A DNA stretch of 64,000 nt from Streptomyces sp. AM 4-1-1. Lineage in GTDB: Bacteria; Actinomycetota; Actinomycetes; Streptomycetales; Streptomycetaceae. The translations under genes and the position numbers were made by a program. The stretch spans positions 5,332,001 to 5,396,000 of the forward strand of contig NZ_CP119145.1 in NCBI RefSeq assembly GCF_029167625.1. Direction: 5' to 3'. The notes under the pieces are model-generated. The model was not told where the DNA came from and searched no databases. It was given only the letters and a program-made list of their open reading frames with translations. Each line of letters opens with the position of its first letter. Position 1 is the first letter of the stretch. Shown here piece after piece: positions 37,729 through 45,379 of the stretch.

Positions 37729-37844
37729 ACGCGGATCGGCCCCCGGCTGCCTGATGTGCCGTCAATCGGACCCGGGGGCCCGGGGGAACACCTCTCGGAA
37801 CTGCGGACCTCTTGCCGGGGCCAGGGGACTTTCGTCGATCTCTA

Positions 37845-37860
37845 TCACTCCACGGAGTGA
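37845..37860. promoter_or_regulatory. Palindrome upstream of the STAS gene
   Basis: TCACTCC-AC-GGAGTGA is a perfect 7-bp-arm palindrome in a locally AT-richer promoter region, about 110 bp before the STAS gene. A second dyad GTTGT-N5-ACAAC follows at about 37912-37926. Both look like protein-binding sites; the proteins are unknown. Confidence 0.45.
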
Positions 37861-37972
37861 ATTCGGTATCGGTTCGCTCACAGACGGCAACTTCTCTGTC
37901 GCTACAGCAGTCAGTTGTGACAGACAACAGAACAGACAGAGACATCGCCACGACGTTTCCAGGGGAGCGCAT

Positions 37973-38296
37973 ATGCACATCAGGGGCGACCACACCGAGC
38001 TGGTCGTCGGGGGCCGCCTCGATGTCCGGAGCGCGGCGGACGCCCGTACGGTCCTGCACTCGGCGCTCGACGAGGGAGCCGGCGACCTGGTGCTCGACCT
38101 GACCGCGCTGGACTCCTGGGACGCCACCGGGCTCGGCGTCATCATGGGCGCGCACCGACGGGCCGGCCGGGCGGGACGGCGGCTGGTGCTGCGGGGCGTG
38201 CCGCCCCAGATGCAGCGTCTGCTGGTGGCGACCCGACTGCACCGCATCCTCGCCATCGAGGGCGGGATCGCCGCGGACTCCCTGCCGCGCGTCTGA
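37973..38296 (+). CDS. STAS-domain protein (anti-sigma-factor-antagonist type)
   Basis: 107 aa, a single STAS domain. It has the SpoIIAA-like order: GGRLDVRSAADARTVL, DLVLDLTALDSWDATGLGVIMGAHRRA, and ATRLHRILAI. The usual phosphorylatable Ser in D-S-S/T-G-L is replaced: the loop reads WDATGLG, so the likely phosphosite is Thr. AGGGGAG lies 5 nt before ATG 37973. Members bind anti-sigma kinases in partner switching, but no kinase or sigma gene is adjacent. The AT-rich upstream region with dyads suggests strong regulation. Confidence 0.88.
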   Translation: MHIRGDHTELVVGGRLDVRSAADARTVLHSALDEGAGDLVLDLTALDSWDATGLGVIMGAHRRAGRAGRRLVLRGVPPQMQRLLVATRLHRILAIEGGIAADSLPRV

Positions 38297-38658
38297 CGCA
38301 CCGCCCGGACCGGATGGACTCGACGGCCCGGAACCGGGACCCGCGCGACTGCGCGCCCGCGTGGAAGACCTGCGCGCCCGCGTGGAAGAACCGGGCCAAC
38401 GCGACGGAGCCGGAGAACCGGACGTGCGCGGCGAAGACGAAGAACCGGACGTGCGGCGGCCGGGGCCCCGCAATGCTGACGAGACCGTGATCTCCAGGAC
38501 GGTCCGATCCCCCCTGCGTTCGTAGATACTGTACGGAGCCCTATGGTTCGCCCGTCTGCCGATCGACGGCCCCATGGGCGGACACCGGACCGGAACCGAC
38601 AGCGGGCGCGCGAGGCCGGAGGGGCAACCGCGCGCCACGCGTCTGGGGGACTTGGACG
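38297..38658. other. Intergenic region with short tandem repeats, 362 bp
   Basis: It contains a 21-bp tandem duplication (38349-38389) and two copies of GAACCGGACGTGCG near 38415-38455. A -10-like TACTGT at 38527-38532 could serve the next gene. One frame reads as a heptad-like Arg/Glu peptide (LRARVEDLRARVEE) but has no start signal. Confidence 0.5.
38349..38389 (+). repeat. 21-bp tandem duplication
   Basis: CTGCGCGCCCGCGTGGAAGA occurs at 38349-38368 and again at 38370-38389, a period of 21 bp. Confidence 0.9.
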
Positions 38659-41232
38659 ATGGACCCGACCACTCGGGGACCCGATGAGCACGGCCACGCG
38701 AGCGGCCGTCCCGACGAGACCGGTGAGGACACCGCGCGGCGCAGGCCCTCCCGCGATCCACTGACGCCCGACCTCGGCCAGCCGCCGCAGCGGCCCCGCA
38801 CCGTCCAGCTCGTCTCGGGCGACCTCCTGCTCACCGTGAACCCGGTCGACGGCAGCGAGGTCGAGGCGTGCCCGCCGGGGCAGCAGCCCCCGGCACCGGT
38901 CCGGCACACCGCCGCCGAGCGCGCGGACCGCGAGAGCGCGGGCACCCCGCCCGTACCGCCCGGACCGCCGCTCCCGCAACTGCCGCTCCTGGAGCGCCAG
39001 GAGGACCGCGAGCGCCTGGTGGACCTGTTGACACGTGGCCGCTCGGCGCGGGTGACCGCGCCGCCCGGAGCGGGCCGCACCACACTGCTCGACGCCGTCG
39101 CCGCGGACTGCGCGGACCTCGCCCCCGACGGCGTCGTCCGGCTCTCCGGCCACAAGCGCACCGCGACCGATCTGCTGTACGGGCTCTTCGAGGCGGTCCA
39201 GCACGCCCCGCTGTACCGTCCCGACCGCGCCGGACTTCTCGAAGGCGTCCGGGGGATCGGCGCGGTCGTCGTCCTGGACGACCTGGAGTTCGGCGGCGCC
39301 GCACTGGACGAACTGCTCGACGCGGCGCCCGAAAGCGCTTTCCTGCTGGCCGCGACCCCCGAGGTCGCCCCACCCGGCACCGAGGGGCGTGTCGAGGAGA
39401 TCGTCCTCGGCGGACTTGGCCGGGCGGCCTCGCTCGACCTGCTGGAGCGTGCCGTCGACCGCCCGCTCTCCGAGGAGGAGCGAAACTGGGCGGGCGACCT
39501 CTGGTTCGAGTCCGAGGGACTGCCGCTCCGCTTCGTCCAGGCCGGCGCGCTGCTGCGCCAGCGCGACCGGCTGCGGGCCGGCGCCGAGACCTTCGACGAG
39601 TACAACTTCTTCGAGGACCGCCCCGAGGACGCCCCGGTCACCTCCCTCGTACCGCCGGACGACGAGGTGCCGCTGCCCTCGCTCGGCGAGGGCGCGGCGC
39701 CCGCCCCCTTGCTCGCCTCCCGGCTGAGCCGGGCCGCCCGCGACACTCTGCACTTCGCCGTCGCGCTCGGCGGCGAGGTACCGCACCAGGCCCATCTCCC
39801 CGCGCTCGTCGGGGACACCCACGCCGACGCCGCGCTCGGTGAACTCGCGGCCTGCGGACTGCTGTCCCCGGCCGGACCGCGCTACCGGCTGGCCGCCGGG
39901 GTGCGGGTCCAGCTGGAGGCCGAGGGATACGGCGAGGACGCGGGCGACCGTGCCCGTACCGCCGCCCAGCACTACGCCTGGTGGGCCGGGCACCCGTCCG
40001 TGACCCCCGAACGCGCCGTCGCCGAGGCGGACGCGCTGCTCGCCGCGATGACCCGGCTGGTGCCGGGCGGCGAGGCGGGACAGACCAGCGCCGCCGTCCT
40101 GCTGGCCCGCAGCGCCGCCCCGGCCTTCGCGGCCGGGCTGCACTGGGGGGTCTGGGAGCGGGCGCTGCGGCTCGGTCAGGAGGCGGCCAGGATCGCCGGG
40201 GAGGTCGCCGAAGAGGCGTACTTCCACCATGAGTTGGGCGTCCTCGCGCTCTGCACCGGAAGCCTCGACCGGGCCAGGGCCGAACTGGAGGCGTCGATCG
40301 CGATGCGAGGGGCGCTCGCCGACAAGCCGGGCGCGGTGGCCGGACGCCGGGCACTCGCGCTGGTCGCGGACCGCTCGGCGGGACCGGCCCTGGCCCTGGC
40401 GGCCCCGCCGGTGGAGGACCCGCCGTTCGTCCGGTACGACGAGTCGGCGACACCGGCCGCGGGCGTGCCGACGCTCCTGCCGTTCCCCGAGATCAAGCCG
40501 TTCGACGCGGACGCGGCCCTGCTCGGCGTCGGAGCCGTACCGCCGGCCCCGGCCGTACGGAAGCCGCACCGCGGCCGCCGCACGCTCCTGGGCGGCGCCC
40601 GGCGGAACCTGGTCGCGGCGTGCGCGGGCGCGCTGCTGGCGGCCGTGCTGGGCACCGTGGTGACCCTGGGCGCGACCTCGGGCAACAAGCCGCCGGGCGG
40701 GCGGCCCGTCACGAGCGAGCAGTCGACCGAGGCGGGCGGCGACGAGAACGGCCTCCCGGCGGACGCGACGACGGACGGTACGGGCCCCGGCGGATGGGGC
40801 GGCCACGACGGCGCTCCCGTGGCGCCGGGGACGTCCGGCGAGGCATCACCCAGCGAGACGGAGAGCGGTACGCCCGGTCCGGGGGCGAGCGAGTCCGGGT
40901 CCACCCCGACGGACGAGGAGTCCCCGAGCGGGGACGTGAGCGCGAGCGAATCGCCCGACGACCCGTCGCCCACCGGGTCGACGTCCCAGGACCCCGGTCC
41001 CAGCACGTCGACGTCGTCGGGCCCGGGGGAGACCCCGCCGACCGATCCGTCGACCGTCCCGGACCCGCCGACCGAACCGGAGACGTCCGACTCCGCGATC
41101 GGACCGCTTCCTCCGTCGAGCAGTGTGACGATGACGAGCGAGGCCCCGGTGCCGGCGTCACAGGACACGTCCGCGTCCCCGGAGTCCCCGGACCCCGTCG
41201 CGTCCGCCGAGGAGCCGGCACCGACGGCCTGA
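38659..41232 (+). CDS. Membrane-anchored STAND-like NTPase with secreted low-complexity tail
   Basis: 857 aa. The N-terminal 120 residues are polar and disordered. A P-loop NTPase domain follows: APPGAGRTTLLDAV (Walker A with Arg where Lys is usual), VVVLDDLEFGG (Walker B) and AFLLAATPEV. Next come winged-helix and helical-repeat regions to about 640. A single membrane helix lies near 653-675 (LVAACAGALLAAVLGTVVTLGAT), and the last about 175 residues are Ser/Thr/Pro/Asp/Glu-rich and probably outside the cell. The layout suggests an inside-to-outside sensor or scaffold. I know no assigned function. ATG 38659 lacks a strong ribosome-binding site. A hairpin follows the stop. Confidence 0.82.
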   Translation: MDPTTRGPDEHGHASGRPDETGEDTARRRPSRDPLTPDLGQPPQRPRTVQLVSGDLLLTVNPVDGSEVEACPPGQQPPAPVRHTAAERADRESAGTPPVPPGPPLPQLPLLERQEDRERLVDLLTRGRSARVTAPPGAGRTTLLDAVAADCADLAPDGVVRLSGHKRTATDLLYGLFEAVQHAPLYRPDRAGLLEGVRGIGAVVVLDDLEFGGAALDELLDAAPESAFLLAATPEVAPPGTEGRVEEIVLGGLGRAASLDLLERAVDRPLSEEERNWAGDLWFESEGLPLRFVQAGALLRQRDRLRAGAETFDEYNFFEDRPEDAPVTSLVPPDDEVPLPSLGEGAAPAPLLASRLSRAARDTLHFAVALGGEVPHQAHLPALVGDTHADAALGELAACGLLSPAGPRYRLAAGVRVQLEAEGYGEDAGDRARTAAQHYAWWAGHPSVTPERAVAEADALLAAMTRLVPGGEAGQTSAAVLLARSAAPAFAAGLHWGVWERALRLGQEAARIAGEVAEEAYFHHELGVLALCTGSLDRARAELEASIAMRGALADKPGAVAGRRALALVADRSAGPALALAAPPVEDPPFVRYDESATPAAGVPTLLPFPEIKPFDADAALLGVGAVPPAPAVRKPHRGRRTLLGGARRNLVAACAGALLAAVLGTVVTLGATSGNKPPGGRPVTSEQSTEAGGDENGLPADATTDGTGPGGWGGHDGAPVAPGTSGEASPSETESGTPGPGASESGSTPTDEESPSGDVSASESPDDPSPTGSTSQDPGPSTSTSSGPGETPPTDPSTVPDPPTEPETSDSAIGPLPPSSSVTMTSEAPVPASQDTSASPESPDPVASAEEPAPTA

Positions 41233-41239
41233 GGCAGCC

Positions 41240-41264
41240 GACGCCCCTCCCCGGACGGGGCGTC
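41240..41264 (+). terminator. Short hairpin after the NTPase gene
   Basis: GACGCCCC pairs with GGGGCGTC around a 9-nt loop, 7 nt after the stop codon. Confidence 0.55.
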
Positions 41265-41362
41265 CAGGGACCAGGAGGCGCGGGCCGCGCCGCGACGGAC
41301 TGCCCCGGACGGGTCGGACACGGAACCGCGACGGTGCGGGTCCGGCGCACCGCACCGGCCGG

Positions 41363-41414
41363 GCAGGGGTACGGCCCCGGACCGCGGCGAGGCGGTCCGG
41401 GGCCGTACCCCTGC
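41363..41414. terminator. Strong bidirectional terminator between converging genes
   Basis: A perfect 22-bp stem with an 8-nt loop (left arm from 41363 begins GCAGGGGTACGG; right arm 41393-41414). It lies between the rightward NTPase gene and the leftward nucS gene, and serves both directions. Confidence 0.85.
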
Positions 41415-41444
41415 GCCCGCCGTGCCGTCACGGCGGGCGGACGG

Positions 41445-42116
41445 TCAGAACAGCCGCAGCTTGTCGTCCTCGATACCGCGCATCGCGTCGTAGTCGAGGA
41501 CCACGCAGCCGATGCCCCGGTCCGTCGCCAGCACCCGGGCCTGCGGCTTGATCTCCTGGGCGGCGAAGACGCCCCGTACCGGCGCGAGGTGCGGGTCCCG
41601 GTTGAGGAGCTCCAGATAACGGGTCAGCTGCTCCACCCCGTCGATGTCACCGCGGCGCTTGAGCTCCACGGCCACCGTCGCCCCGTCCGCGTCGCGGCAC
41701 AGGATGTCGACCGGGCCGATCGCGGTGAAGTACTCGCGGCGGATCAGGGTGTAGCCCTCGCCCAGCGTCTCGATGCGGTCGGCCAGCAGCTCCTGGAGAT
41801 GCGCCTCCACCCCGTCCTTGATGAGCCCCGGGTCGACGCCCAGCTCGTGGGACGAGTCGTGGAGCACTTCCTCCATGGTGATGATCAATTTCTCGCCCGC
41901 CTTGTTCACCACCGTCCACACGCCCTCGTTCTCGTCCGCGCCCTCCTTGAGGGTGCAGGGCGGGGACATCCAGTTGAGCGGTTTGTACGCCCGGTCGTCG
42001 GCGTGAATGGAAACGCTGCCGTCCGCCTTCACCAGAATGAGGCGGGGAGCGGAGGGCAGATGGGCGGTGAGCCGGCCCGCGTAGTCGACGGAGCAGCGGG
42101 CGATGACGAGACGCAT
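41445..42116 (-). CDS. nucS: Mismatch-specific endonuclease NucS/EndoMS
   Basis: 223 aa. In actinobacteria, which lack MutS and MutL, NucS cuts both strands at mismatches and provides mismatch repair. The N-terminal dimerisation/DNA-binding domain includes [20 protein letters not shown]. The RecB-like nuclease motif is [24 protein letters not shown] (Asp, Glu and Lys of the catalytic site). The protein ends LRLF, which matches the clamp-binding tail known for this family. A TAGCGT box lies 8 nt before ATG 42116 and there is no ribosome-binding site, so the mRNA is probably leaderless or nearly so. Confidence 0.95.
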   Translation of the reverse strand: MRLVIARCSVDYAGRLTAHLPSAPRLILVKADGSVSIHADDRAYKPLNWMSPPCTLKEGADENEGVWTVVNKAGEKLIITMEEVLHDSSHELGVDPGLIKDGVEAHLQELLADRIETLGEGYTLIRREYFTAIGPVDILCRDADGATVAVELKRRGDIDGVEQLTRYLELLNRDPHLAPVRGVFAAQEIKPQARVLATDRGIGCVVLDYDAMRGIEDDKLRLF

Positions 42117-42124
42117 GGTCGGCA

Positions 42125-42130
42125 ACGCTA
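42125..42130 (-). promoter_or_regulatory. -10 box of nucS
   Basis: TAGCGT on the minus strand ends 8 nt before the ATG of nucS, consistent with a leaderless or near-leaderless message. Confidence 0.4.
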
Positions 42131-42251
42131 CTCGACGACCGGCCGTCCACGCGATTCGCCCAGTAAGAGACCGTTCGTTATTGGCCGGTTGTCTTCCCAT
42201 TCTCCTGGTGCGGCCAGGATCGCGCGCTTACCGTGGAAGCAGGAGGTCGCC

Positions 42252-42293
42252 GTGTGTGTACGCTGCGTCGCCGTCCTTCTTACCTGCCCGTAA
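42252..42293 (+). CDS. Cysteine-rich leader peptide, 13 aa
   Basis: GTG 42252 opens MCVRCVAVLLTCP and ends at TAA 42291-42293. AGGAGG at 42241-42246 lies exactly 5 nt upstream, an ideal ribosome-binding site that no longer gene uses. Three of 13 codons are Cys (positions 2, 5 and 12). Immediately after the stop two hairpins form (42294-42316 and 42317-42341), the second ending at the ribosome-binding site of the next gene. This is the layout of a translational attenuator that senses cysteine or charged tRNA-Cys. The geometry is seen; the function is inferred. Confidence 0.6.
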   Translation: MCVRCVAVLLTCP

Positions 42294-42341
42294 GACCCCG
42301 GCCCCCCGCCGGGGTCGGCCCCGGACGACTGTTCCGGGGCC
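42294..42341 (+). promoter_or_regulatory. Tandem hairpins of a putative attenuator
   Basis: Hairpin 1: GACCCCGGC (42294-42302) with GCCGGGGTC (42308-42316). Hairpin 2: GGCCCCGG (42317-42324) with CCGGGGCC (42334-42341). The left arm of hairpin 1 can also pair with the right arm of hairpin 2 (CCCCGG/CCGGGG), so alternative folds are possible. The first arm starts one base after the leader stop codon; the downstream site GAGAGGAGA begins at 42344. Confidence 0.55.
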
Positions 42342-42356
42342 GCGAGAGGAGAACCC

Positions 42357-42749
42357 ATGTCGCTCGACGTCTCACCGGCGCTGTTGGAACAGGCCGAGCG
42401 AGGCGAGGTCGACGAAGCCGACTTCGTCGACTGCGTCCGGACCTCCCTGCCCTTCGCGTGGGAGATGATCAGCTCTCTGGTGGCTCAGCTGAAGGTGGAC
42501 GGCGGCGAGTTCGCCGACAACCAGACGCCGCCGCCGAGCGAGCAGGCACGCGGTCAGCTGCTGCGCGCACTCGCCAGCGACGCCATCCGTGGCGCGCTGC
42601 AGCGGCACTTCGGGGTGCGCCTGGCGTTCCAGAACTGCCACCGTGTCGCGGTGTTCCCGTTGGACGCCTCCTCGGACGACAGACTGGCGCGCTTCACCTC
42701 GGTGAGGGGCCAGTTGCTCAACCAGTCGCCCGAGCTACGGGACTGCTGA
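42357..42749 (+). CDS. SCO5389-family conserved protein
   Basis: 130 aa, small acidic soluble protein of a family conserved in Streptomyces and relatives and named after its S. coelicolor member; the function is unknown. It looks helical in the first two thirds (ALLEQAERGEVDEADFVDCVRTSLPFAWEMISSLVAQL) and has a mixed C-terminal part with LAFQNCHRVAVFPLDASSDDRLARFTS. Cysteines are at about 25, 97 and 130 (the last residue). GAGAGGAGA lies just before ATG 42357. It is preceded by the Cys leader peptide and hairpins and diverges from nucS. Confidence 0.85.
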   Translation: MSLDVSPALLEQAERGEVDEADFVDCVRTSLPFAWEMISSLVAQLKVDGGEFADNQTPPPSEQARGQLLRALASDAIRGALQRHFGVRLAFQNCHRVAVFPLDASSDDRLARFTSVRGQLLNQSPELRDC

Positions 42750-42848
42750 ACGCCTCCGCTGCCGTTCCGGGCCGCGGGAGGTGCACCTGGCTCCGGGGCG
42801 GCAGCCCCCGTACGCGTACCACCCGAGCACCCGGTCGCCGACGGCCGG

Positions 42849-43889
42849 TCAGTTGAGCAGCGGCAGCACCTCGGTGCCCAGCCGCCGTACGTTCTCCTCC
42901 GTGGCGGCGAGGTCGCCCGAACCCTCCACCAGGAGCGCGAAGCGGGTGATGCCGGTCCGTTCGGCGGTGGCCGCGAGCCGGTCCGCCGCGAGCGCGGGCG
43001 GGCCCACCGGATGCATGCCGCACAGCAGTTCCGTGTACGCGACGGGGTCGCGCATCACCCGGTGCCGTCCGTCGACGGTGACATGGGCGTCCAGCCCCTG
43101 CCGCAGCCAGCCCGGCATGGCCTTCACCAGCGTCTCGGTGGCCTCGTCGGCACGGTCCCCGATCTGCGCCACCCCCGCGGACACATGTCCGACCCGCTCC
43201 ACGGTCGCGGGCGGATGTCCCGCCGCGCGGGCCGCCGTCCGCCACAGCGCGACCATCTCCGCCTTGTCCTCGTCGCCGCAGTGCATGCCGAGGAGCATCG
43301 GCAGTGCCTTCTCCCCCGCCAGCCGCACACTCTTCGGCGAGGTGCAGGCGACGACCACCTCGGGCCCTTCCGACCCTCGCGGATCGTCGGTCAGCAGCTC
43401 GTCGGCGCGCGGCACCACCGCCACCTCCCGGAACGCGAACCGCTCCCCACGGCCCGCCACCCGTGGCTTGCGCAGCCAGTCGAGCAGGAGGCCGAGGGAT
43501 TCGGGAAAGCCCTTCTCGTACGCCTCCAGGCCGCCTCCGAACACCTCCAGGTCCACCCACGGGCCGCCGCGGCCCACACCGAGCGAGAACCGTCCTCCGC
43601 TCGTCAGATGGAGCAGGGCGGCCTGCTCGCCCAGTGCCACCGGGTGCTGGACGGGAAGGACGCTCACCGCCGTGCCCACCCGGATTCGGCGGGTGCGGCC
43701 GAGCAGCAGCGCGGCCAGCGTGACGGCGGACGGGCAGACTCCGTACGGAACGAAGTGATGCTCCGCGAGCCAGACGGTGTCGAGCCCGGACTCCTCCGCC
43801 ACCTCGGCGGAGCGAACCGCCCGGTGCAGTGCCTCGCCCTGTCCCTGGCCCGGGAACTGGGCCGCCAGTACGAACGTTCCGACGCGCAT
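42849..43889 (-). CDS. LLM-class (luciferase-like) flavin oxidoreductase
   Basis: 346 aa TIM-barrel of the bacterial luciferase/F420-dependent superfamily. It shows AEESGLDTVWLAEHHFVPYG, GTAVSVLPVQHPVALGEQAALL and SGGRFSLGVGRGG, which line the flavin site, and VVVACTSPKSVRLAGE later in the barrel. The cofactor (FMN or F420) and substrate cannot be read from sequence. GGAGGCAAGAGG precedes ATG 43889. It is a monocistronic leftward gene, divergent from the small zinc-finger-like protein. Confidence 0.88.
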   Translation of the reverse strand: MRVGTFVLAAQFPGQGQGEALHRAVRSAEVAEESGLDTVWLAEHHFVPYGVCPSAVTLAALLLGRTRRIRVGTAVSVLPVQHPVALGEQAALLHLTSGGRFSLGVGRGGPWVDLEVFGGGLEAYEKGFPESLGLLLDWLRKPRVAGRGERFAFREVAVVPRADELLTDDPRGSEGPEVVVACTSPKSVRLAGEKALPMLLGMHCGDEDKAEMVALWRTAARAAGHPPATVERVGHVSAGVAQIGDRADEATETLVKAMPGWLRQGLDAHVTVDGRHRVMRDPVAYTELLCGMHPVGPPALAADRLAATAERTGITRFALLVEGSGDLAATEENVRRLGTEVLPLLN

Positions 43890-44054
43890 CGCCTCTTGCC
43901 TCCTTACGGCCGACGCGTATCCCCTCTCCTGGCAACAACGTCTGACACGTGCCAAAGGCACGGTCCGCGCGGAAGTTGTTGCGATTTTCCGGTAACCGCT
44001 CGCCCCGAGCGCGCGGCTTCCCGCCGGCGGACACCCACCGGCACCGGATGGCTC

Positions 44055-44060
44055 TACGCT
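44055..44060 (+). promoter_or_regulatory. -10 box for the zinc-finger-like gene
   Basis: TACGCT fits TANNNT; a start near 44067 would give a leader of about 36 nt with the ribosome-binding site GAGG at 44093. Confidence 0.4.
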
Positions 44061-44102
44061 GGACGGCAACCTGCCCGTACCGTTCCCCCCACGAGGTGTC
44101 AC

Positions 44103-44432
44103 GTGTCCCCGCGTCGCAACCGCCCCCGAGGCGGCGAGAGTCCCGTCGACAGCGCGAGCGACGCGGGGGACCGGTACGGGGGATTCGGGCGCACCGAGGA
44201 CTGGCGGGGCGAGGACTGGTCGGTGCGGCCGGTGAGCGGGGCGAGCGCGGCGGGCAAGAGGTACCGCTGCCCCGGGTGCGACCAGGAGATCCCGTCGGGC
44301 GTCCCGCATCTCGTGGCGTGGTCGCAGTACGCGGGCATCGACGACCGCAGGCACTGGCACAAGGCGTGCTGGAACGCGAGGGACCGCCGCACCACACGGG
44401 TGCAGCGGTCCAGGAACGCGCCTCGCCACTGA
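44103..44432 (+). CDS. Small zinc-finger-like protein, 109 aa
   Basis: GTG 44103 has GAGG 6 nt upstream. The first 60 residues are disordered and rich in Arg, Gly, Asp and Ser (PRRNRPRGGESP, DRYGGFGRTEDWRGEDW). Then comes a compact motif YRCPGCDQEIPSGVPHLVAW, followed by DDRRHWHKACWNARDRR. The CPGC knuckle with the later H-x-H-x-x-C fits a one-zinc treble-clef-like site. The basic C-terminus (RRTTRVQRSRN) could contact nucleic acid. Conserved in Streptomyces at this place as I recall; function unknown. Confidence 0.8.
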   Translation: MSPRRNRPRGGESPVDSASDAGDRYGGFGRTEDWRGEDWSVRPVSGASAAGKRYRCPGCDQEIPSGVPHLVAWSQYAGIDDRRHWHKACWNARDRRTTRVQRSRNAPRH

Positions 44433-44506
44433 CGGCGGCGGACGGCGCCGGGTCCTCACGGTCCGGCCGGGTCCGTGCTCCGCGCGGAAGCCGCGGGGCT
44501 CACGGC

Positions 44507-45379
44507 TCAGACGTCACGGCGGTCCAGTGAGAGGAACGCGCCGCCCAGCGCGACGGCCGCCGCGCCGAGCATGATCCACAGCGGCTGCCAGCCGGACGGA
44601 CCCGAGTCGGTCACCGAGGAGCCGTACAGACCGAAGATCTGGAACGGGATCGAGTACTCGAAGAGCCAGCGCTGAACGTCCGCCAGCGAGTCCGAGAACA
44701 TGAACATCGAGACCACCAGCGGCAGCAGCACCACACCGATCATGATCGTGATGGCGGCGGCGGAGTGCCGGACGAGCGCGCCGAGGCCGAGCGACAGCAG
44801 CCCGAGCGTCGCGGTGTAGAGGCCGATCCCCACCGTCGCGCGCAGCCAGTCGCCGCCGGACGGCTCGGCGCCGCCCAGGATCTGCTCCTGCGACACGGCG
44901 ACGATCGTGGCCACCGCCGTCGTCACGACGAACGTGAGCAGGAAGAAGACGATCGCCTTGGCGGTCAGCACCCGGGCGCGGCTGGGGCAGGCCGTCAGTG
45001 TCGAACGGATCATGCCGGTGCCGTACTCGGAGGCGATGGTCAGCACGCCGAGCGTGATCACGCACAGGGAACCGAGCAGCACACCGTAGAAGCCGAGGCT
45101 GAGCACCGGGGTGTCCCCGAGATCCGTGTCGGCCGCGTCGACCAGGGCCGCGGCCGCCAGACCGATGCCGAGCATCAGCACGACCATCACGCCGAGCGTC
45201 CACATCGTGGAGCGCACCGAACGGATCTTGGTCCACTCGGAGGCGAGCGCGTCGCCGAGGGTGGCGGCGCGCTGCGGGATCGGCGAGGTGTACAGACCTG
45301 CGGACGCGCCGTCCTGCCGGTGCTGCTGCGGCGCGGGTGCCGGGGCCTGCGGCTGGTACGGGGCCTGCGGGGTGCTCAT
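44507..45379 (-). CDS. ABC-2 type transporter permease
   Basis: 290 aa. The N-terminal 40 residues are Pro/Gln/Ala-rich (PQAPYQPQAPAPAPQQ), then six membrane helices from about 60 to 285. TLGDALASEWTKIRSVRSTMWTLGV is the typical start of ABC-2 permeases of this type, and ITLGVLTIASEYGTGMIRSTLTACP marks the conserved first loop. Its ATG overlaps the stop of the ATPase gene (ATGA at 45376-45379), so the two are coupled. It ends in DRRDV. Exporter of unknown substrate. Confidence 0.92.
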   Translation of the reverse strand: MSTPQAPYQPQAPAPAPQQHRQDGASAGLYTSPIPQRAATLGDALASEWTKIRSVRSTMWTLGVMVVLMLGIGLAAAALVDAADTDLGDTPVLSLGFYGVLLGSLCVITLGVLTIASEYGTGMIRSTLTACPSRARVLTAKAIVFFLLTFVVTTAVATIVAVSQEQILGGAEPSGGDWLRATVGIGLYTATLGLLSLGLGALVRHSAAAITIMIGVVLLPLVVSMFMFSDSLADVQRWLFEYSIPFQIFGLYGSSVTDSGPSGWQPLWIMLGAAAVALGGAFLSLDRRDV

